A stretch of 64,000 nucleotides of DNA from Durusdinium trenchii (GCA_963970005.1 CAXAMN010026694.1:1586455-1650454); one strand, 5' to 3'; numbered from the stretch's first letter, positions 1 to 10,126 are shown. Notes: a model not told the origin generated them from the sequence alone. Translations and numbers: made by a program.

Positions 1-89
1 CATTGGTCGATTTTGCCTTCGTGCCGAATCGTCCGATATTCCGGACAGGGGACAACCAAGTAAGTCACTTGTCAGCAAACATTTAGACC
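1..89 (+). other. Leader upstream of the copia polyprotein
   Basis: This short leader precedes the first ORF. It contains the first copy of the hairpin motif (31-46, GTCCGATATTCCGGAC). The ATG at 90 sits in a strong context (ACCATGG). A 5' LTR, if present, would lie to the left of the window; no LTR end could be proven here. Confidence 0.5.
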
Positions 90-3000
90 ATGGTCCAGAT
101 CTTTAACATAGATACGGACAAAGAGCATGACAGCGACATGTCCGAAGTGACAGATCCAGAAGAAGCTTTCGCAGCTCAGGGTTCGCGTCATCGCCATCAA
201 CAAGGAAGGTCCTCGAGTTCGACATACCGGACGTACGAGGCACAGCCATCAGCAGGTGTCAAGATGACGCCAAAAATTCCTCCGTCATTTGATGGACAGT
301 CATCCTGGTTCGAGTTTGAAGATTTGATTGATGACTGGGTGAACATCACCACATTAAGCGCCGAGAAATTAGGCCCATCATTGAAGAACGCTCCAACCGG
401 AAACGCCGAATACTACAAGAAAATGCTCGACAATGAACAGCTTCGTCATGAAAGAAACGGTATTACGTATTTCAAGGAGACGTTGCGCCCGTACTTTGTC
501 AAGGGAGCAAATCATGTTTTTCTTTGGCGTTTCATGCAGCTCTTCAGGACCTGGCGCGGAAACGGGGAATTTGTCAGCTGGATCGCTCGTTTTGAAGTCG
601 CTAGCAAGAAAGTCATGGAAGCCTTTATGGGCTTGTTAGATCTTTCGACTGTTCCACAGCCTGATGATTTCAACTTTACTGATATCCTCTCGCAACAGCA
701 GTACATGCTACTTCAAGGACTTCAAGATCCCGCAGAAAGAAGAGAAGCTGCAGAAAGAATCCGTACTGAACACATTGATGCCTTGAAACAAGCACATCGT
801 GACACCTTTCCATTGTCTGACAACCTAATGTCACTTATTTTCCTAGTTCAGTCGGATCTCAACGAACAGCAAAGAGAAAGGTTTGTAGCCAGCATGGCCT
901 TGCGTCCGATCAACATGAACAACTACACATACTTAGGTGTCAAAGGCTTATTCCTTGATCTCTTTTGCGGAACCGCCACAGGAACTGCCGATCCTTCGAT
1001 CCGCAGGCAAAGAAGATCCACTTTCCTTGTCCTCGACGAAGGAGACTTGGAAGAAGAATCTGGATACTGGGTGATGGATCAAGAAACAGGCGAAGAAGGA
1101 TTTGTGAGTTTGTTCTCAGAGTCCGAATTTTGGGTGTTAGCAGCCAAAGGAGGATACACCCGTAGGAGAATCCATGGTAGACGATTCAGAAAACCATTCA
1201 AAGGCGGCAAGGGAAAAGGCCGCGGAAAAGGAAGAAGACCCGGCTTTGTCAGCCGTAGAGGCAAAGGTGCAGGGGCACACTATGCAGAGTACCCTGACAA
1301 CTCAGGTTTCTATGGAAAAGGCAAGAAAGGAAAGAAAGGTGGAAAGAAAGGATTCAAGGGAAAGGATGCATTCAAAGGCAAAGGAAAAAGCAAGCAACAG
1401 AATCCCTTTCAACAATCCAATGTTGCAACCACCGAAGAGCCTTCATCAGCTCAACCATCCACTAATGCCGAAGAAACCTGGAGTGCACATGAAGCAAACT
1501 GGTCATGGGACTCATATGGATACCACACAGACCAGTACTATCCTGAAGATGTCTGGCAGGCAAATGAAGCCACACGGCAACAATGGACATACTTTGCGGA
1601 CGGACAGACGGACAGACCACAAGATGAAGAGCACCGTAGCTCAGAGACAAGGCCTGGCCAGATGAACCAGTCAGCAGATTTCCGATATAACGGAACACCT
1701 GCAGAAGAAATGACTGGTGAAGAACATGTTTCACATCAGTATCACCTAAACCCTGCCGGTAGCAGTACAGACTACCGACATTCCGGTTGTTCTGAAGTGA
1801 TTGATCCACGCTTCTGTTCTTCTTTTGTCAACTTTGACGATGGATTTCACCATTCTTTGCTTTCTGAATACATCGACTTGAGGTACAGTCCGACCTACGT
1901 GATCATTGACAGCGGCTGTACCAGAGCAATGGGTTCAAGGACCGCCATTATGCGTCTAGTGAAGGCATGTAAGAGACACTACAATGCATCCAAGATTGAT
2001 TTCTCTTTTGAGCCTTCGTCAAGTCGATTTTCATTTGCCAATGGTGAACAGTCCAATGTCCGAGAGAAGCTGGTAATCTACTTTCAGAATGACCAGTCAC
2101 CCACAGGGTGGATCACAACAGCGATAGATATCTTAGACCAGGGCGATGTTCCGATCCTTTTCAGCGTTGAGCAGCTCAGGAACCTTCGCATGTCTATTGA
2201 GCATACTCCAGTCGGTGACTATCTGACTTGTCCTTTGTTCGGTCTGAAGCGATTTTCGCTGCCAGTGAGCACTTCGAACCATAATGTCCTAGACATCATG
2301 ATGTTTGCCAGCTCAGTTCGTAAGCCGAACCACAGCTTCACTGCAATCAATCCTTCGTATGCAGCCTGTCCTGCCTGCAGTGGAAAACATCGCAAGCACA
2401 CATACAAAGATGGATGCAAGAAGGCAGAGACATCCGAAGTGAAGGAAGACAAGTCAGCAGCCGGTATTCCGGCTAAGAAGCCAGAGAAGCACATCGCAAG
2501 TGGAGATGCCAAGGTCGATCCGCCATCGAAGCTTATTTCGATGCCTCCACCGGCTAAGAAGGTGACACCTGAGCGTTCGAAGATTCCAAGTTCGAGCTCA
2601 GGAGCCGAGAAGCCAGACGTGCCTCCAGCAGAACCTGAAATGCCGGTGAAGCCTGATCCTCAGGAAGACTCAAAGGAAGACGTGAAACCAATACCAACAA
2701 CAGTGCATCGAGAGAAGAAAGCTCCTAAGGTTTCTGTAACATTGCCGTTAGCATTGCAGAGAATCCATGAAAAGCTATCACATCCAACCGAGCTCTTGAA
2801 ACTGCATTTGAAGCACTATCATATGTCAACTGAGCAGTTCAAGAAACGAACATCAGCTTTGAAGATTCCTGCTAAGATCTATGAAGAGTATGAAAAGGTA
2901 GTCAAGCAGTGTGACACATGTCAGAAATCCAAAATAGCACCTTCAAGATCAAGAATTTCAGGTATGAGAAGTGAAACGTTTGGAGAACTCACCTTTGTTG

Positions 3001-4682
3001 ATCATGGTGAACTAGCTATCAATGACAAGTCCAAACTTCTTTTCCTGTTCATCTATGACGGTGCTACTTCTATGACCACTGCTTATGTTTGTAACGGCAA
3101 GACTGAAGCAGAAACGATTGGCCATCTTTTGGAGTATTTTGAAACATACCAGTTGAATCCTAAGTATCTTGTCGGTGATCAAGGTTTCATGGGTGCTGAA
3201 CTTGAAGCTTTTTACAACAGAAAAAATATCCGACCGATCACTTTAGGACCTGGTACTCCATGGCCAAATAGAGCAGAAGCAGCTGTTCGCATGTACAAAA
3301 AGCAGATCACCCTGATGCTTAAGGCGGTGACTGAGGATCCATCCAGATACAAGATCACATACCGTCAACTCCTCAGACAAGCATCACTTGCCAGAAACTC
3401 CATGGTTACTTTTGGTGGAGTGTCTCCATTGGAGATGGCATTTGGACGGCGACCTGCAGATCTTTTGTACCCAGAGAACATGACACCAGAACAGCTTACA
3501 GCTTCACTTCCTTCTCCCGAGAAAAACATGGATGCCCTCAGAACACTTGCCATGAAGTCTTATCTAGAAGCAAAACAATCAGATGACTTGAGAAGAGACA
3601 TTTCTGCAAGACTTCAACTAAGTGATGGTCCATTTTACTCTGGTGATAAGATTTACTACTGGACAGAAGATAAATCCAAGGTAAAGTCTGATGGAACCCA
3701 CAGTGGTAAATGGATCAAAGGTAAGGTTATTAGTTCTGACGGCAGTATGGTTGGTATCGATTTAGGCACCAGAATCTTAAAGGTCAACATCAGCAAGGTC
3801 CGCAAGGACATCAATCCGATCGAAGATGTTGAGGTGCCACTCGACCCGGTTGCACTACTGAGTTCTGAGAGTGCACGGGCCGATATTCCGGTCACTGGCC
3901 ACGCAAGCTCTCTAGTCCAGAGCGACGGAGCCCAGATCGGTGTGGAAGGCTTCACATATTCCTCTTATGCATGGCAACCTGTCATGACTGGCAAGATCGA
4001 TTTCCCAGAACTGTTCGCAGGTTCAGCACGGTTGAGTCAAGTTGCTGCCATGAATGGCTTGCGTGTTGGACAACCCATAGACTTGAGAACTGGGTTTGAC
4101 ATCTTGAGCAGTGACGGTCGTAAGAGAACGATGGACATCATCGAGAAACAGAAGCCTGGGGTCATCTTCATGGCACCACACTGTGCTCCTTGGAGTCAGA
4201 TGACTAATATCCATGATCGCATAGCCCGAGATCAGCGCAGACAGAAGTTTCTTCCAATGTTGGAGTTTTGTTGTCGTGTTGCCATATTTCAGATTGAACA
4301 CAGAGGCCATTTCATCATTGAGAATCCAGCCTCATCAGCTCTTTGGTACACCAGATGTTTTCAACGTCGTTTGTCACAACGTGGTGTTACCTATGGCACT
4401 CTTGACATGTGTTCATTTGGAATGAAAGACCCTAATGGCTATTACTACAACAAGCCAACTTCTCTTTTACACAACTTTGAGGAAGGAGTTATAGCGCCTG
4501 TGTTCAAGAGATGTAGTAATAAGCTCGGGGGTGAACAGCACCAACATCAACCATTGGAAGGCTCAGCGCCTGGCTTTGGAAGCAGAACTAAGTTAGCTCA
4601 GGTATATCCTTATCGTTTCTGTTCCAAGCTCGTTCGTTGTATTCTGCCGCTGGGAAGCCATCATGGGCACAAACTACTGTAG
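90..4682 (+). CDS. Copia-type Gag-protease-integrase polyprotein with a C5-methyltransferase-like domain
   Basis: This is the N-terminal part of a Ty1/copia-type polyprotein, 1530 aa. Residues ~60-330 look Gag-like, and ~370-440 is a Gly/Lys/Arg-rich nucleic-acid-binding tract. A retropepsin motif IDSGCT has its Asp at ~607. The pre-integrase zinc finger has the start HEKLSHP (~893) and CDTC (~941-944). The integrase core triad is D~971 (FVDHGE), D~1030 (VGDQGF) and E~1063 (NRAEAA). After the integrase comes a stretch with the order of C5-cytosine methyltransferase motifs: FPELFAGSARLS (~1305, motif I-like), APHCAPWS (Cys ~1365, motif IV-like) and IIENPASS (~1411, motif VI-like). Integrase before reverse transcriptase is the copia order. 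The last ~15 codons are a frameshift tail; the true product continues in another frame from about 4634. Family assignment is firm; methyltransferase activity is inference. Confidence 0.9.
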   Translation: MVQIFNIDTDKEHDSDMSEVTDPEEAFAAQGSRHRHQQGRSSSSTYRTYEAQPSAGVKMTPKIPPSFDGQSSWFEFEDLIDDWVNITTLSAEKLGPSLKNAPTGNAEYYKKMLDNEQLRHERNGITYFKETLRPYFVKGANHVFLWRFMQLFRTWRGNGEFVSWIARFEVASKKVMEAFMGLLDLSTVPQPDDFNFTDILSQQQYMLLQGLQDPAERREAAERIRTEHIDALKQAHRDTFPLSDNLMSLIFLVQSDLNEQQRERFVASMALRPINMNNYTYLGVKGLFLDLFCGTATGTADPSIRRQRRSTFLVLDEGDLEEESGYWVMDQETGEEGFVSLFSESEFWVLAAKGGYTRRRIHGRRFRKPFKGGKGKGRGKGRRPGFVSRRGKGAGAHYAEYPDNSGFYGKGKKGKKGGKKGFKGKDAFKGKGKSKQQNPFQQSNVATTEEPSSAQPSTNAEETWSAHEANWSWDSYGYHTDQYYPEDVWQANEATRQQWTYFADGQTDRPQDEEHRSSETRPGQMNQSADFRYNGTPAEEMTGEEHVSHQYHLNPAGSSTDYRHSGCSEVIDPRFCSSFVNFDDGFHHSLLSEYIDLRYSPTYVIIDSGCTRAMGSRTAIMRLVKACKRHYNASKIDFSFEPSSSRFSFANGEQSNVREKLVIYFQNDQSPTGWITTAIDILDQGDVPILFSVEQLRNLRMSIEHTPVGDYLTCPLFGLKRFSLPVSTSNHNVLDIMMFASSVRKPNHSFTAINPSYAACPACSGKHRKHTYKDGCKKAETSEVKEDKSAAGIPAKKPEKHIASGDAKVDPPSKLISMPPPAKKVTPERSKIPSSSSGAEKPDVPPAEPEMPVKPDPQEDSKEDVKPIPTTVHREKKAPKVSVTLPLALQRIHEKLSHPTELLKLHLKHYHMSTEQFKKRTSALKIPAKIYEEYEKVVKQCDTCQKSKIAPSRSRISGMRSETFGELTFVDHGELAINDKSKLLFLFIYDGATSMTTAYVCNGKTEAETIGHLLEYFETYQLNPKYLVGDQGFMGAELEAFYNRKNIRPITLGPGTPWPNRAEAAVRMYKKQITLMLKAVTEDPSRYKITYRQLLRQASLARNSMVTFGGVSPLEMAFGRRPADLLYPENMTPEQLTASLPSPEKNMDALRTLAMKSYLEAKQSDDLRRDISARLQLSDGPFYSGDKIYYWTEDKSKVKSDGTHSGKWIKGKVISSDGSMVGIDLGTRILKVNISKVRKDINPIEDVEVPLDPVALLSSESARADIPVTGHASSLVQSDGAQIGVEGFTYSSYAWQPVMTGKIDFPELFAGSARLSQVAAMNGLRVGQPIDLRTGFDILSSDGRKRTMDIIEKQKPGVIFMAPHCAPWSQMTNIHDRIARDQRRQKFLPMLEFCCRVAIFQIEHRGHFIIENPASSALWYTRCFQRRLSQRGVTYGTLDMCSFGMKDPNGYYYNKPTSLLHNFEEGVIAPVFKRCSNKLGGEQHQHQPLEGSAPGFGSRTKLAQVYPYRFCSKLVRCILPLGSHHGHKLL

Positions 4683-5080
4683 TTGTAGATTTGCTTGGAG
4701 AACTCGATATTCCGGGTCTCGAATCACTCCAGCTCTTCTTGATGGAAAATACGGATCGAGAATATGTTCACTTCAGTGAATCAGACAGCGTAACTGTGAA
4801 GGACTTTTATGTTCGACGCCTTATGAACAGAGTGAACTCACTCCCTAAGAGACATGATTGCATATCGCACATGATGTTTCACATATGCGCCAGATTTTTG
4901 CACCTACCATGGCATTTGAGAACGCCACAATTTTGCGCGGTACTTTTGAACAGTTAAAGGTCAGATACCGTCACACCGCAGGTGTACTGTTTTTATGGCG
5001 TAAGAAGGATACAACTAAGTTGTACATCCAATCACATCCTTTTGACGACTTGTCGAAGTTGGTGGAGTCAAATTGGAGCT
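4634..5080 (+). pseudogene. Out-of-frame linker between the two halves of the copia Pol
   Basis: Coding continues through this interval only by changing frame three times: out of the upstream frame near 4631-4637, into a third frame near 4850-4890, and back to the original frame near 5075. The pieces read sensibly (for example VVVDLLGELDIPG, then TILRGTFEQLKVRYRHTAGV) and link the methyltransferase-like part to the Pro-rich linker. Small indels in a decaying copy, or assembly errors, explain this best. A spliced or recoded product is possible but unsupported. One hairpin motif copy lies at 4712-4727. Confidence 0.6.
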
Positions 5081-8000
5081 GTGTCTTTTTCGGAACTCTG
5101 ATGGTCGCGTTCCGTCCAAACCTGTTCACACACCTGTCACACCTGACACTGTTGGTGCACCACCTGCACCACCTCCTGGTTTGGATCCTGATGAGTACAT
5201 GACACCGACTGGTCCTGACACGCCTGGCGACATCCCTGGTGATTCATTTACACCAGGTGATTTCTTTACACCTGGAGACAGTCCAGAGCCGCCATTTACA
5301 CCTCATCCAGGACCACCACCGCCAGACAATCCGTTTCCACCATTTCCAGGCCAATCACCACCGTCACAACCTGACACACACATGCCTGGAGAACCTCCGG
5401 ATACACCACCTTCAGGACCACAACCACCATCACAGTTTCCACCTACTACTCCTGCAGCCACAGTTCCACCTATTCCTCCCTCATTTTGGCCCTTGACTCC
5501 TGTGCAACCAGACACTCCTGTAGTTCCTACTCTTGTCGTTCCACCGACTATTCGCGATGAGCAGATGATTTTTGGTGAGAAACGACCTACTCCTTCTCCT
5601 GTGTCTGACCGCCCTTCGACGAAAGCTCGTCCTACGAGACCTGTACAGATGCCTGTCTCGCCTTCACCTCCTACGGTTCCACCGAACAACCATCTGGGGG
5701 GTGATGATCGACTCGTCTTTTCGCCGCCGGTCGTCCGAACTCCAGTGAAGAAACGTAAACCGGAAAATGACATAGACGATATACCAGAATTTCCGGAAGA
5801 AGAAGACGCCGGTGATCCCGATGCTCAGCCATCCGGACCAAGTTTGCCAATCGCAGGCGACGATGATGAACAGCCAGTGTCACCTGAATCTCCTGAAGCT
5901 GTAATCGTCGACTCCGATATTCCGGACGACGTAGCAGTAGATGTTGAGGAAGAAGAAGATGATGATGACGCTGACTCAGATGAAACCATCGACTACAATG
6001 ATCTGTTCGTGGACGAAAACAGCTGGAGCTGGTTGTCAGCTGAACAAAAGCTTTGTAGCAACACTGGTTCGTTCACGGTAGCTCGGTACATTGATGGTTC
6101 ACCTGTAGATCTTAAGACAGTTCCGTCCTATGCTGACTTTGTCACACCGTCTTCGTACATGGCACAGAAGAAACGTCAGCTACTTCGTAAGAACTATGCC
6201 GACATCCGAGAAATCTACTCCGGTATTACGGAGGAAGATAAGGCCTTCCTGACTTTGTATCAATCCCAGGAAGATAAGTTCTCATATCTTGTCGGTAAGA
6301 AACGTAAGGAAGCAACCCAGCAAGAAAAGCGTCAGTTTGCCAAGCAATTCCTGGAAGCCAAGCAAGCCGAATGCAAATCCTGGTTTGACAATGACGTTTT
6401 CGAGCTTGTTGACATGCGTAAGCTAAAGATCAGGAACTATGTTGCTGGACGCTGGGTCCTTACCATCAAGAAGGACAAGGACGGTAACTTCCTAAAGTGC
6501 AAGGCACGTTGGGCGCTAAAGCGTTTCCAGGACCGACAGAAGGATACCCAACAAACCGACAGCCCTGCAGCCAGTCGTTCAGGTTTTCGATGCGCAACAC
6601 AGTTTGCAGCTAACTGTCAATGGGATCTGTATCATATGGACTTGAAGACCGCCTTCCTGCAAGGCGAGGCATATGATGAAACTAGAGACATCATTTGCCA
6701 GATCCCGTCCGAATGCGGATATCCGCCGCACATTGGAGCGAAGATGAAGAAGTCCGCATACGGTCTGAACGATGCACCACGCAGATGGTGGCAGGTTGTC
6801 GATAAAGCACTTCTTAGCTATGGACTTGTGCCAACTCGAGCTGATCGATGCACATATATTTTGTACGGCGATAAGATGTCATCCAAAGACACTTCGTTGT
6901 CCAAGTCATTCCGGAAGACGTCTACGTCCAATGATCCTGTTCAAGAAGCAATCGACATGGTGCTGGATCCTGTAGCACAGAATAATGCACAAGGCCGGAG
7001 ACCACACGGTTTCATTTGTCTTCATGTCGATGACTTGTTCATGGCCGGAGACAAGGTCTTTGCAGACAAGGTGCTTGCCAGCATGCGTAAGGACTTTAAC
7101 GTAGGCTCGGAACACAAGAATGACATCATGTTTGTTGGTCAACGTATCAAATGGAAGACTCATGACAAGCAAGGACCTTACATCTCTTGTGACCAGAAGC
7201 TTGCAGTAGATGCTGTAGAGGAAATCAAGTTTGATAAACATCTAAAGGACAACATTGCTTGTAATCCTCAGATGCATACAGCATATCGCTCTATCTTAGG
7301 CCAGCTCAACTGGCTACAGAGTCGAACGCAGGTTCACTTGTGTTACAAGTTCTCTAGATGTGCGTCTGCCGCTTCGAGTCCGACCATTGGCGATGTATGT
7401 GAGATCAACAAGGTTGTTCGTACAATGAAGAGCCAATATGTAGATGCTCGATTCTGGCCTCTCAAAGGCAGTCAGCGCATCCTTGGTTTTCCTGATGCAT
7501 CGTATCGAGACAACAGTGACAAGTCCAGTCAACGTGCACACGTCATCTATCTAGCTGAAGAAAGGCAACCATATAACTCTCGATACTCCGAGAAGAAGGA
7601 TAGTTCAGCTACGCGTGGATCCATTATAGACTATGAGAGTCATAAGATCACTACTACTACTCAGTCTACCACTGTTGCTGAACTTCAAGCCTTGATGAGG
7701 TGTTTTGGAACATGTCTTTTCCTTCGTGCGCTGTGGGCGGATGTCAGTGGCCAGATCCTTCCTATCCACCTGAGAACAGACGCAAATAACCTGGTCACCA
7801 CTGCACAAACCACACATCTCCCAGAGCAAAAGGAAACGCGTCACCTCATCCAGATGCTCAGACATGAGAGCAACACTGGCAACATCGATGACTTAAGTCA
7901 CGTCGCAAGTGAATTCTGTCTCGCTGATCCTTTAACAAAACATACCGCCAAACCGGACGAACTTGTAAGAAGCATAGAGACAGGAACACTCCGTCAGGTT

Positions 8001-8150
8001 GATGTACACCCACCTTTCCGCACACTTGTGAAACACAAGGCCTTTATAACTGAGTGGGTCATTAATAACCTGCCGGATCCACAGTTTTTTCTCACATTCT
8101 TTGCTGAAGATATATCAGACTGTGTATATTCACTTATGTATGCTTCGTGA
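5073..8150 (+). CDS. Copia-type reverse transcriptase and RNase H
   Basis: This is the C-terminal half of the copia Pol, 1025 codons open to a TGA at 8148-8150. Its apparent start is only where the frame opens; no independent start is implied. Residues ~20-170 are a proline-rich linker, followed by an acidic segment (~250-310). The RT (RVT_2 type) runs from RWVLTIKKDKDG to about residue 760. Its first catalytic Asp is in YHMDLKTAFLQGE (~523) and the catalytic pair is in LHVDDLF (~653). RNase H follows, with GFPDASYRD (~808), TTVAELQAL and the closing segment ADPLTKH typical of copia elements. Three hairpin copies fall at 5913-5926, 6218-6233 and 4712-4727 (the last just upstream). Apart from the upstream frame changes the enzyme domains look intact. 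Confidence 0.93.
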   Translation: MELCLFRNSDGRVPSKPVHTPVTPDTVGAPPAPPPGLDPDEYMTPTGPDTPGDIPGDSFTPGDFFTPGDSPEPPFTPHPGPPPPDNPFPPFPGQSPPSQPDTHMPGEPPDTPPSGPQPPSQFPPTTPAATVPPIPPSFWPLTPVQPDTPVVPTLVVPPTIRDEQMIFGEKRPTPSPVSDRPSTKARPTRPVQMPVSPSPPTVPPNNHLGGDDRLVFSPPVVRTPVKKRKPENDIDDIPEFPEEEDAGDPDAQPSGPSLPIAGDDDEQPVSPESPEAVIVDSDIPDDVAVDVEEEEDDDDADSDETIDYNDLFVDENSWSWLSAEQKLCSNTGSFTVARYIDGSPVDLKTVPSYADFVTPSSYMAQKKRQLLRKNYADIREIYSGITEEDKAFLTLYQSQEDKFSYLVGKKRKEATQQEKRQFAKQFLEAKQAECKSWFDNDVFELVDMRKLKIRNYVAGRWVLTIKKDKDGNFLKCKARWALKRFQDRQKDTQQTDSPAASRSGFRCATQFAANCQWDLYHMDLKTAFLQGEAYDETRDIICQIPSECGYPPHIGAKMKKSAYGLNDAPRRWWQVVDKALLSYGLVPTRADRCTYILYGDKMSSKDTSLSKSFRKTSTSNDPVQEAIDMVLDPVAQNNAQGRRPHGFICLHVDDLFMAGDKVFADKVLASMRKDFNVGSEHKNDIMFVGQRIKWKTHDKQGPYISCDQKLAVDAVEEIKFDKHLKDNIACNPQMHTAYRSILGQLNWLQSRTQVHLCYKFSRCASAASSPTIGDVCEINKVVRTMKSQYVDARFWPLKGSQRILGFPDASYRDNSDKSSQRAHVIYLAEERQPYNSRYSEKKDSSATRGSIIDYESHKITTTTQSTTVAELQALMRCFGTCLFLRALWADVSGQILPIHLRTDANNLVTTAQTTHLPEQKETRHLIQMLRHESNTGNIDDLSHVASEFCLADPLTKHTAKPDELVRSIETGTLRQVDVHPPFRTLVKHKAFITEWVINNLPDPQFFLTFFAEDISDCVYSLMYAS

Positions 8151-8267
8151 CATTTTTCTTGTGAATTTTTGTCTCAAGAAAATTTGTGTCTGCGACTGCA
8201 TTTTCTGGTTCAAGCGCACTACTACGGACGAAGACAAGCTTGAGCGTATTTAGTCTCTGTGATCATC
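8151..8267 (+). other. Spacer between the two coding blocks
   Basis: This T-rich spacer follows the Pol stop. It contains the 17-mer AAGAAAATTTGTGTCTG (8176-8192), which recurs exactly at 12992-13008 downstream of the second coding block. No LTR boundary or polypurine tract is convincing. The ATG of the next ORF is at 8268. Confidence 0.5.
8176..8192 (+). repeat. 17-mer direct repeat, copy 1
   Basis: AAGAAAATTTGTGTCTG, 25 bp after the Pol stop codon. It is identical to 12992-13008. Both copies follow the end of a coding block, so it may be an RNA-processing or element-terminal sequence. Confidence 0.7.
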
Positions 8268-9893
8268 ATGGGCCGCAAGGTTCCAGCACCTGCTGCCGAG
8301 ACTCCAGTGGCGCCTTCTCAGGCACCGGCAGCCAAGTCCAGGCCTCGATCACCGAGCCAGCCCTCCACTGCACGACCGGTATTACGGTCCCGACGCAGTG
8401 TGAGTCTTTCGCGTCAGAGCGATTCGCCGTCTGAAGCGGCACCATCAGCACTTCGCTTCATTGATGTCGTTCGCGCATCTTTGTCGCCTGATGCAGCCCG
8501 CAAGGGTACCGGCCGACATTCCGGCCAGGACCAATCGAAAGGCAGAGGAAAAGGCAAGCGCTCGCCATCTCGTGAAGAGCGCGCGCCAGCAGTTGAATTG
8601 ACACGTGAGGGCATTCGTCCAACGCAATCCAGCCTCAAGGGGTATCGCCTCCACACAAAGGTAGAAGGAGGCGTAACGCAGATTGATGAAATCCACGAAG
8701 CCAGTGCAGCAAGCGCTCCTGCCAAACGCCGACATTCCGGCGGAAAAGGCAAACGTCCAGAGTCGCACGGTGCCGAAGGCCGACATTCCGGCAAAGGCAA
8801 GGGCAAGAGCAAGGACACTTCTCGTGACGCCGGTCCACGCCCTAGCGCAATGGACTCTGCATTCGAACGCCCCGAGTACGGTGTTAGCTCAGCTTTCGTC
8901 TACTGTTTGTGGATGATTTGGTCCGGATTTTTCAAGTTCAGCGAAGAAGCCTTGAACCGGATTTACGAGAGCGAGCTCTACGATAAGATTTCTCGTGAGC
9001 TAAGCTGGATCCTCCGACATTCCGGATGGACCCATGCTGACCAGTCGCTCTCAGTTTTTGAGCTAATGGCCGGGGCTCGTTTTAGGAAGATGCTCAGCGT
9101 TTGGGCTCACACCTGCCATGCCAAGGAAGACCTTGCCTTCCCGGCCATACAAAAGGCCCAGATTCAGCCATGGTGTGAAGCCTCTGTTGAGAGAATCAAC
9201 CTGCTGCTACCGCTTGCCATCACCATTATGTACAATCAGAAAGGCAGGTACCAGGTTGGTATTTTGAGCACTTCCGATCATCAGAAGGGTGAAAGGTTTG
9301 TTAGTAACCCTTCTCAGTGGATCCACCCAGCCGGTATGACGGCTGAGGATCGCAAGGAGCTTGCCCAGTTATATAAGCAATTCAGGGCCGCTCATGTTTT
9401 TGTGCAAGCCGTTTCCAGCCATTCGGGAAGTGCCGAAGCACCGATTGCAGGCCTTAAGATCCCGAAGTGCCAGCTCTCCGATATGCCGGACACGCTGGTT
9501 CACATGACTGAGTATCGCCACGTCCGTTCGATTCTGCAGTACGGTCTCCTTCCCGGAGGCGGCAGTACAGCCGGCAATAAGCAACGTAACATGAACCACT
9601 TTTTGCCGATCGACGGACTCTTGGTCTCTTATGAACACATTCGACCAACGGCCAACGTGGCACTCGTCTTGTCTAAGGCAACGCTGGAAAAGCATCCAGA
9701 GCTCATGGAAGATTTTAGCCTGAGCAAGAATGGATACTTTTTGACCAAGGCCGTTATTCCGGCCGGTCTTTTCAGTCTTGCATGGGACATCCGAAACAAT
9801 TGCTGTGGGATGTCCCTGATTCCACTCCAGCCATGTCAGTCCCCGATGAGCCGTACTTGCGTTTTTATTCTCAGCTCTATTGCGAGGTACTGA
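8268..9893 (+). CDS. Basic/low-complexity N-terminus with a Tpt1/KptA-like RNA 2'-phosphotransferase domain
   Basis: The ORF opens at 8259 but the first ATG is 8268 (MGRKVPAP). Residues ~1-200 are Ala/Pro/Ser and Lys/Gly rich with repeated RHSG tetrapeptides that come from hairpin-motif copies at 8511, 8727 and 8779. From ~245 the sequence resembles Tpt1/KptA enzymes, which remove splice-junction 2'-phosphates from RNA using NAD: SRELSWILRHSG matches their start LSxxLRH. VHMTEYRHVRSILQYGLLPGG matches the HGTxxxxxxxIxxxGL block, and the C-terminal KNGYFLTKAVIPAGLF matches NGVxLTxxxI. Several family residues differ (HMT for HGT), so activity is doubtful. Past ~9790 this frame is probably wrong; the neighbouring frame (from 9782) takes over. 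It follows the copia RNase H by 117 bp on the same strand. Confidence 0.6.
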   Translation: MGRKVPAPAAETPVAPSQAPAAKSRPRSPSQPSTARPVLRSRRSVSLSRQSDSPSEAAPSALRFIDVVRASLSPDAARKGTGRHSGQDQSKGRGKGKRSPSREERAPAVELTREGIRPTQSSLKGYRLHTKVEGGVTQIDEIHEASAASAPAKRRHSGGKGKRPESHGAEGRHSGKGKGKSKDTSRDAGPRPSAMDSAFERPEYGVSSAFVYCLWMIWSGFFKFSEEALNRIYESELYDKISRELSWILRHSGWTHADQSLSVFELMAGARFRKMLSVWAHTCHAKEDLAFPAIQKAQIQPWCEASVERINLLLPLAITIMYNQKGRYQVGILSTSDHQKGERFVSNPSQWIHPAGMTAEDRKELAQLYKQFRAAHVFVQAVSSHSGSAEAPIAGLKIPKCQLSDMPDTLVHMTEYRHVRSILQYGLLPGGGSTAGNKQRNMNHFLPIDGLLVSYEHIRPTANVALVLSKATLEKHPELMEDFSLSKNGYFLTKAVIPAGLFSLAWDIRNNCCGMSLIPLQPCQSPMSRTCVFILSSIARY

Positions 9894-10120
9894 GGCTGGT
9901 AGGCAAAGGCCACGATAAGTTCAAGACTGAAACAAGGAGGCTTGCCTTTAAGAATATTAAGGTTCGCGAGGTCGAGGCATGGCGCAATGAGGCCGAGGAG
10001 AAACTTGATCGCCATCAGCTCCACGGCATGTCCAAGATCCACACTGAGACATGGCTGAATTTTCTCTCCCTCGACGACGACTGGAAGGATGATGCCACCA
10101 ACATGCGTCGTCTCAAGTAA
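9782..10120 (+). CDS. Continuation of the Tpt1-like protein after a frame change
   Basis: This 112-codon stretch overlaps the end of the preceding ORF in another frame. It reads as a plausible helical continuation (PYLRFYSQLYCEVLRLVG, VREVEAWRNEAEEKLDRHQL) and ends at a single TAA (10118-10120). The same frame reopens at once into the acidic ORF from 10127. An indel near 9790 most simply joins it to the Tpt1-like domain. No family recognised for this piece alone. Confidence 0.45.
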   Translation: MGHPKQLLWDVPDSTPAMSVPDEPYLRFYSQLYCEVLRLVGKGHDKFKTETRRLAFKNIKVREVEAWRNEAEEKLDRHQLHGMSKIHTETWLNFLSLDDDWKDDATNMRRLK

Positions 10121-10126
10121 CGCTCA

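Noticed and set aside
5303-5773. Gly-rich antisense ORF of 156 codons
   Set aside because: Antisense of the proline-rich linker in the copia Pol.
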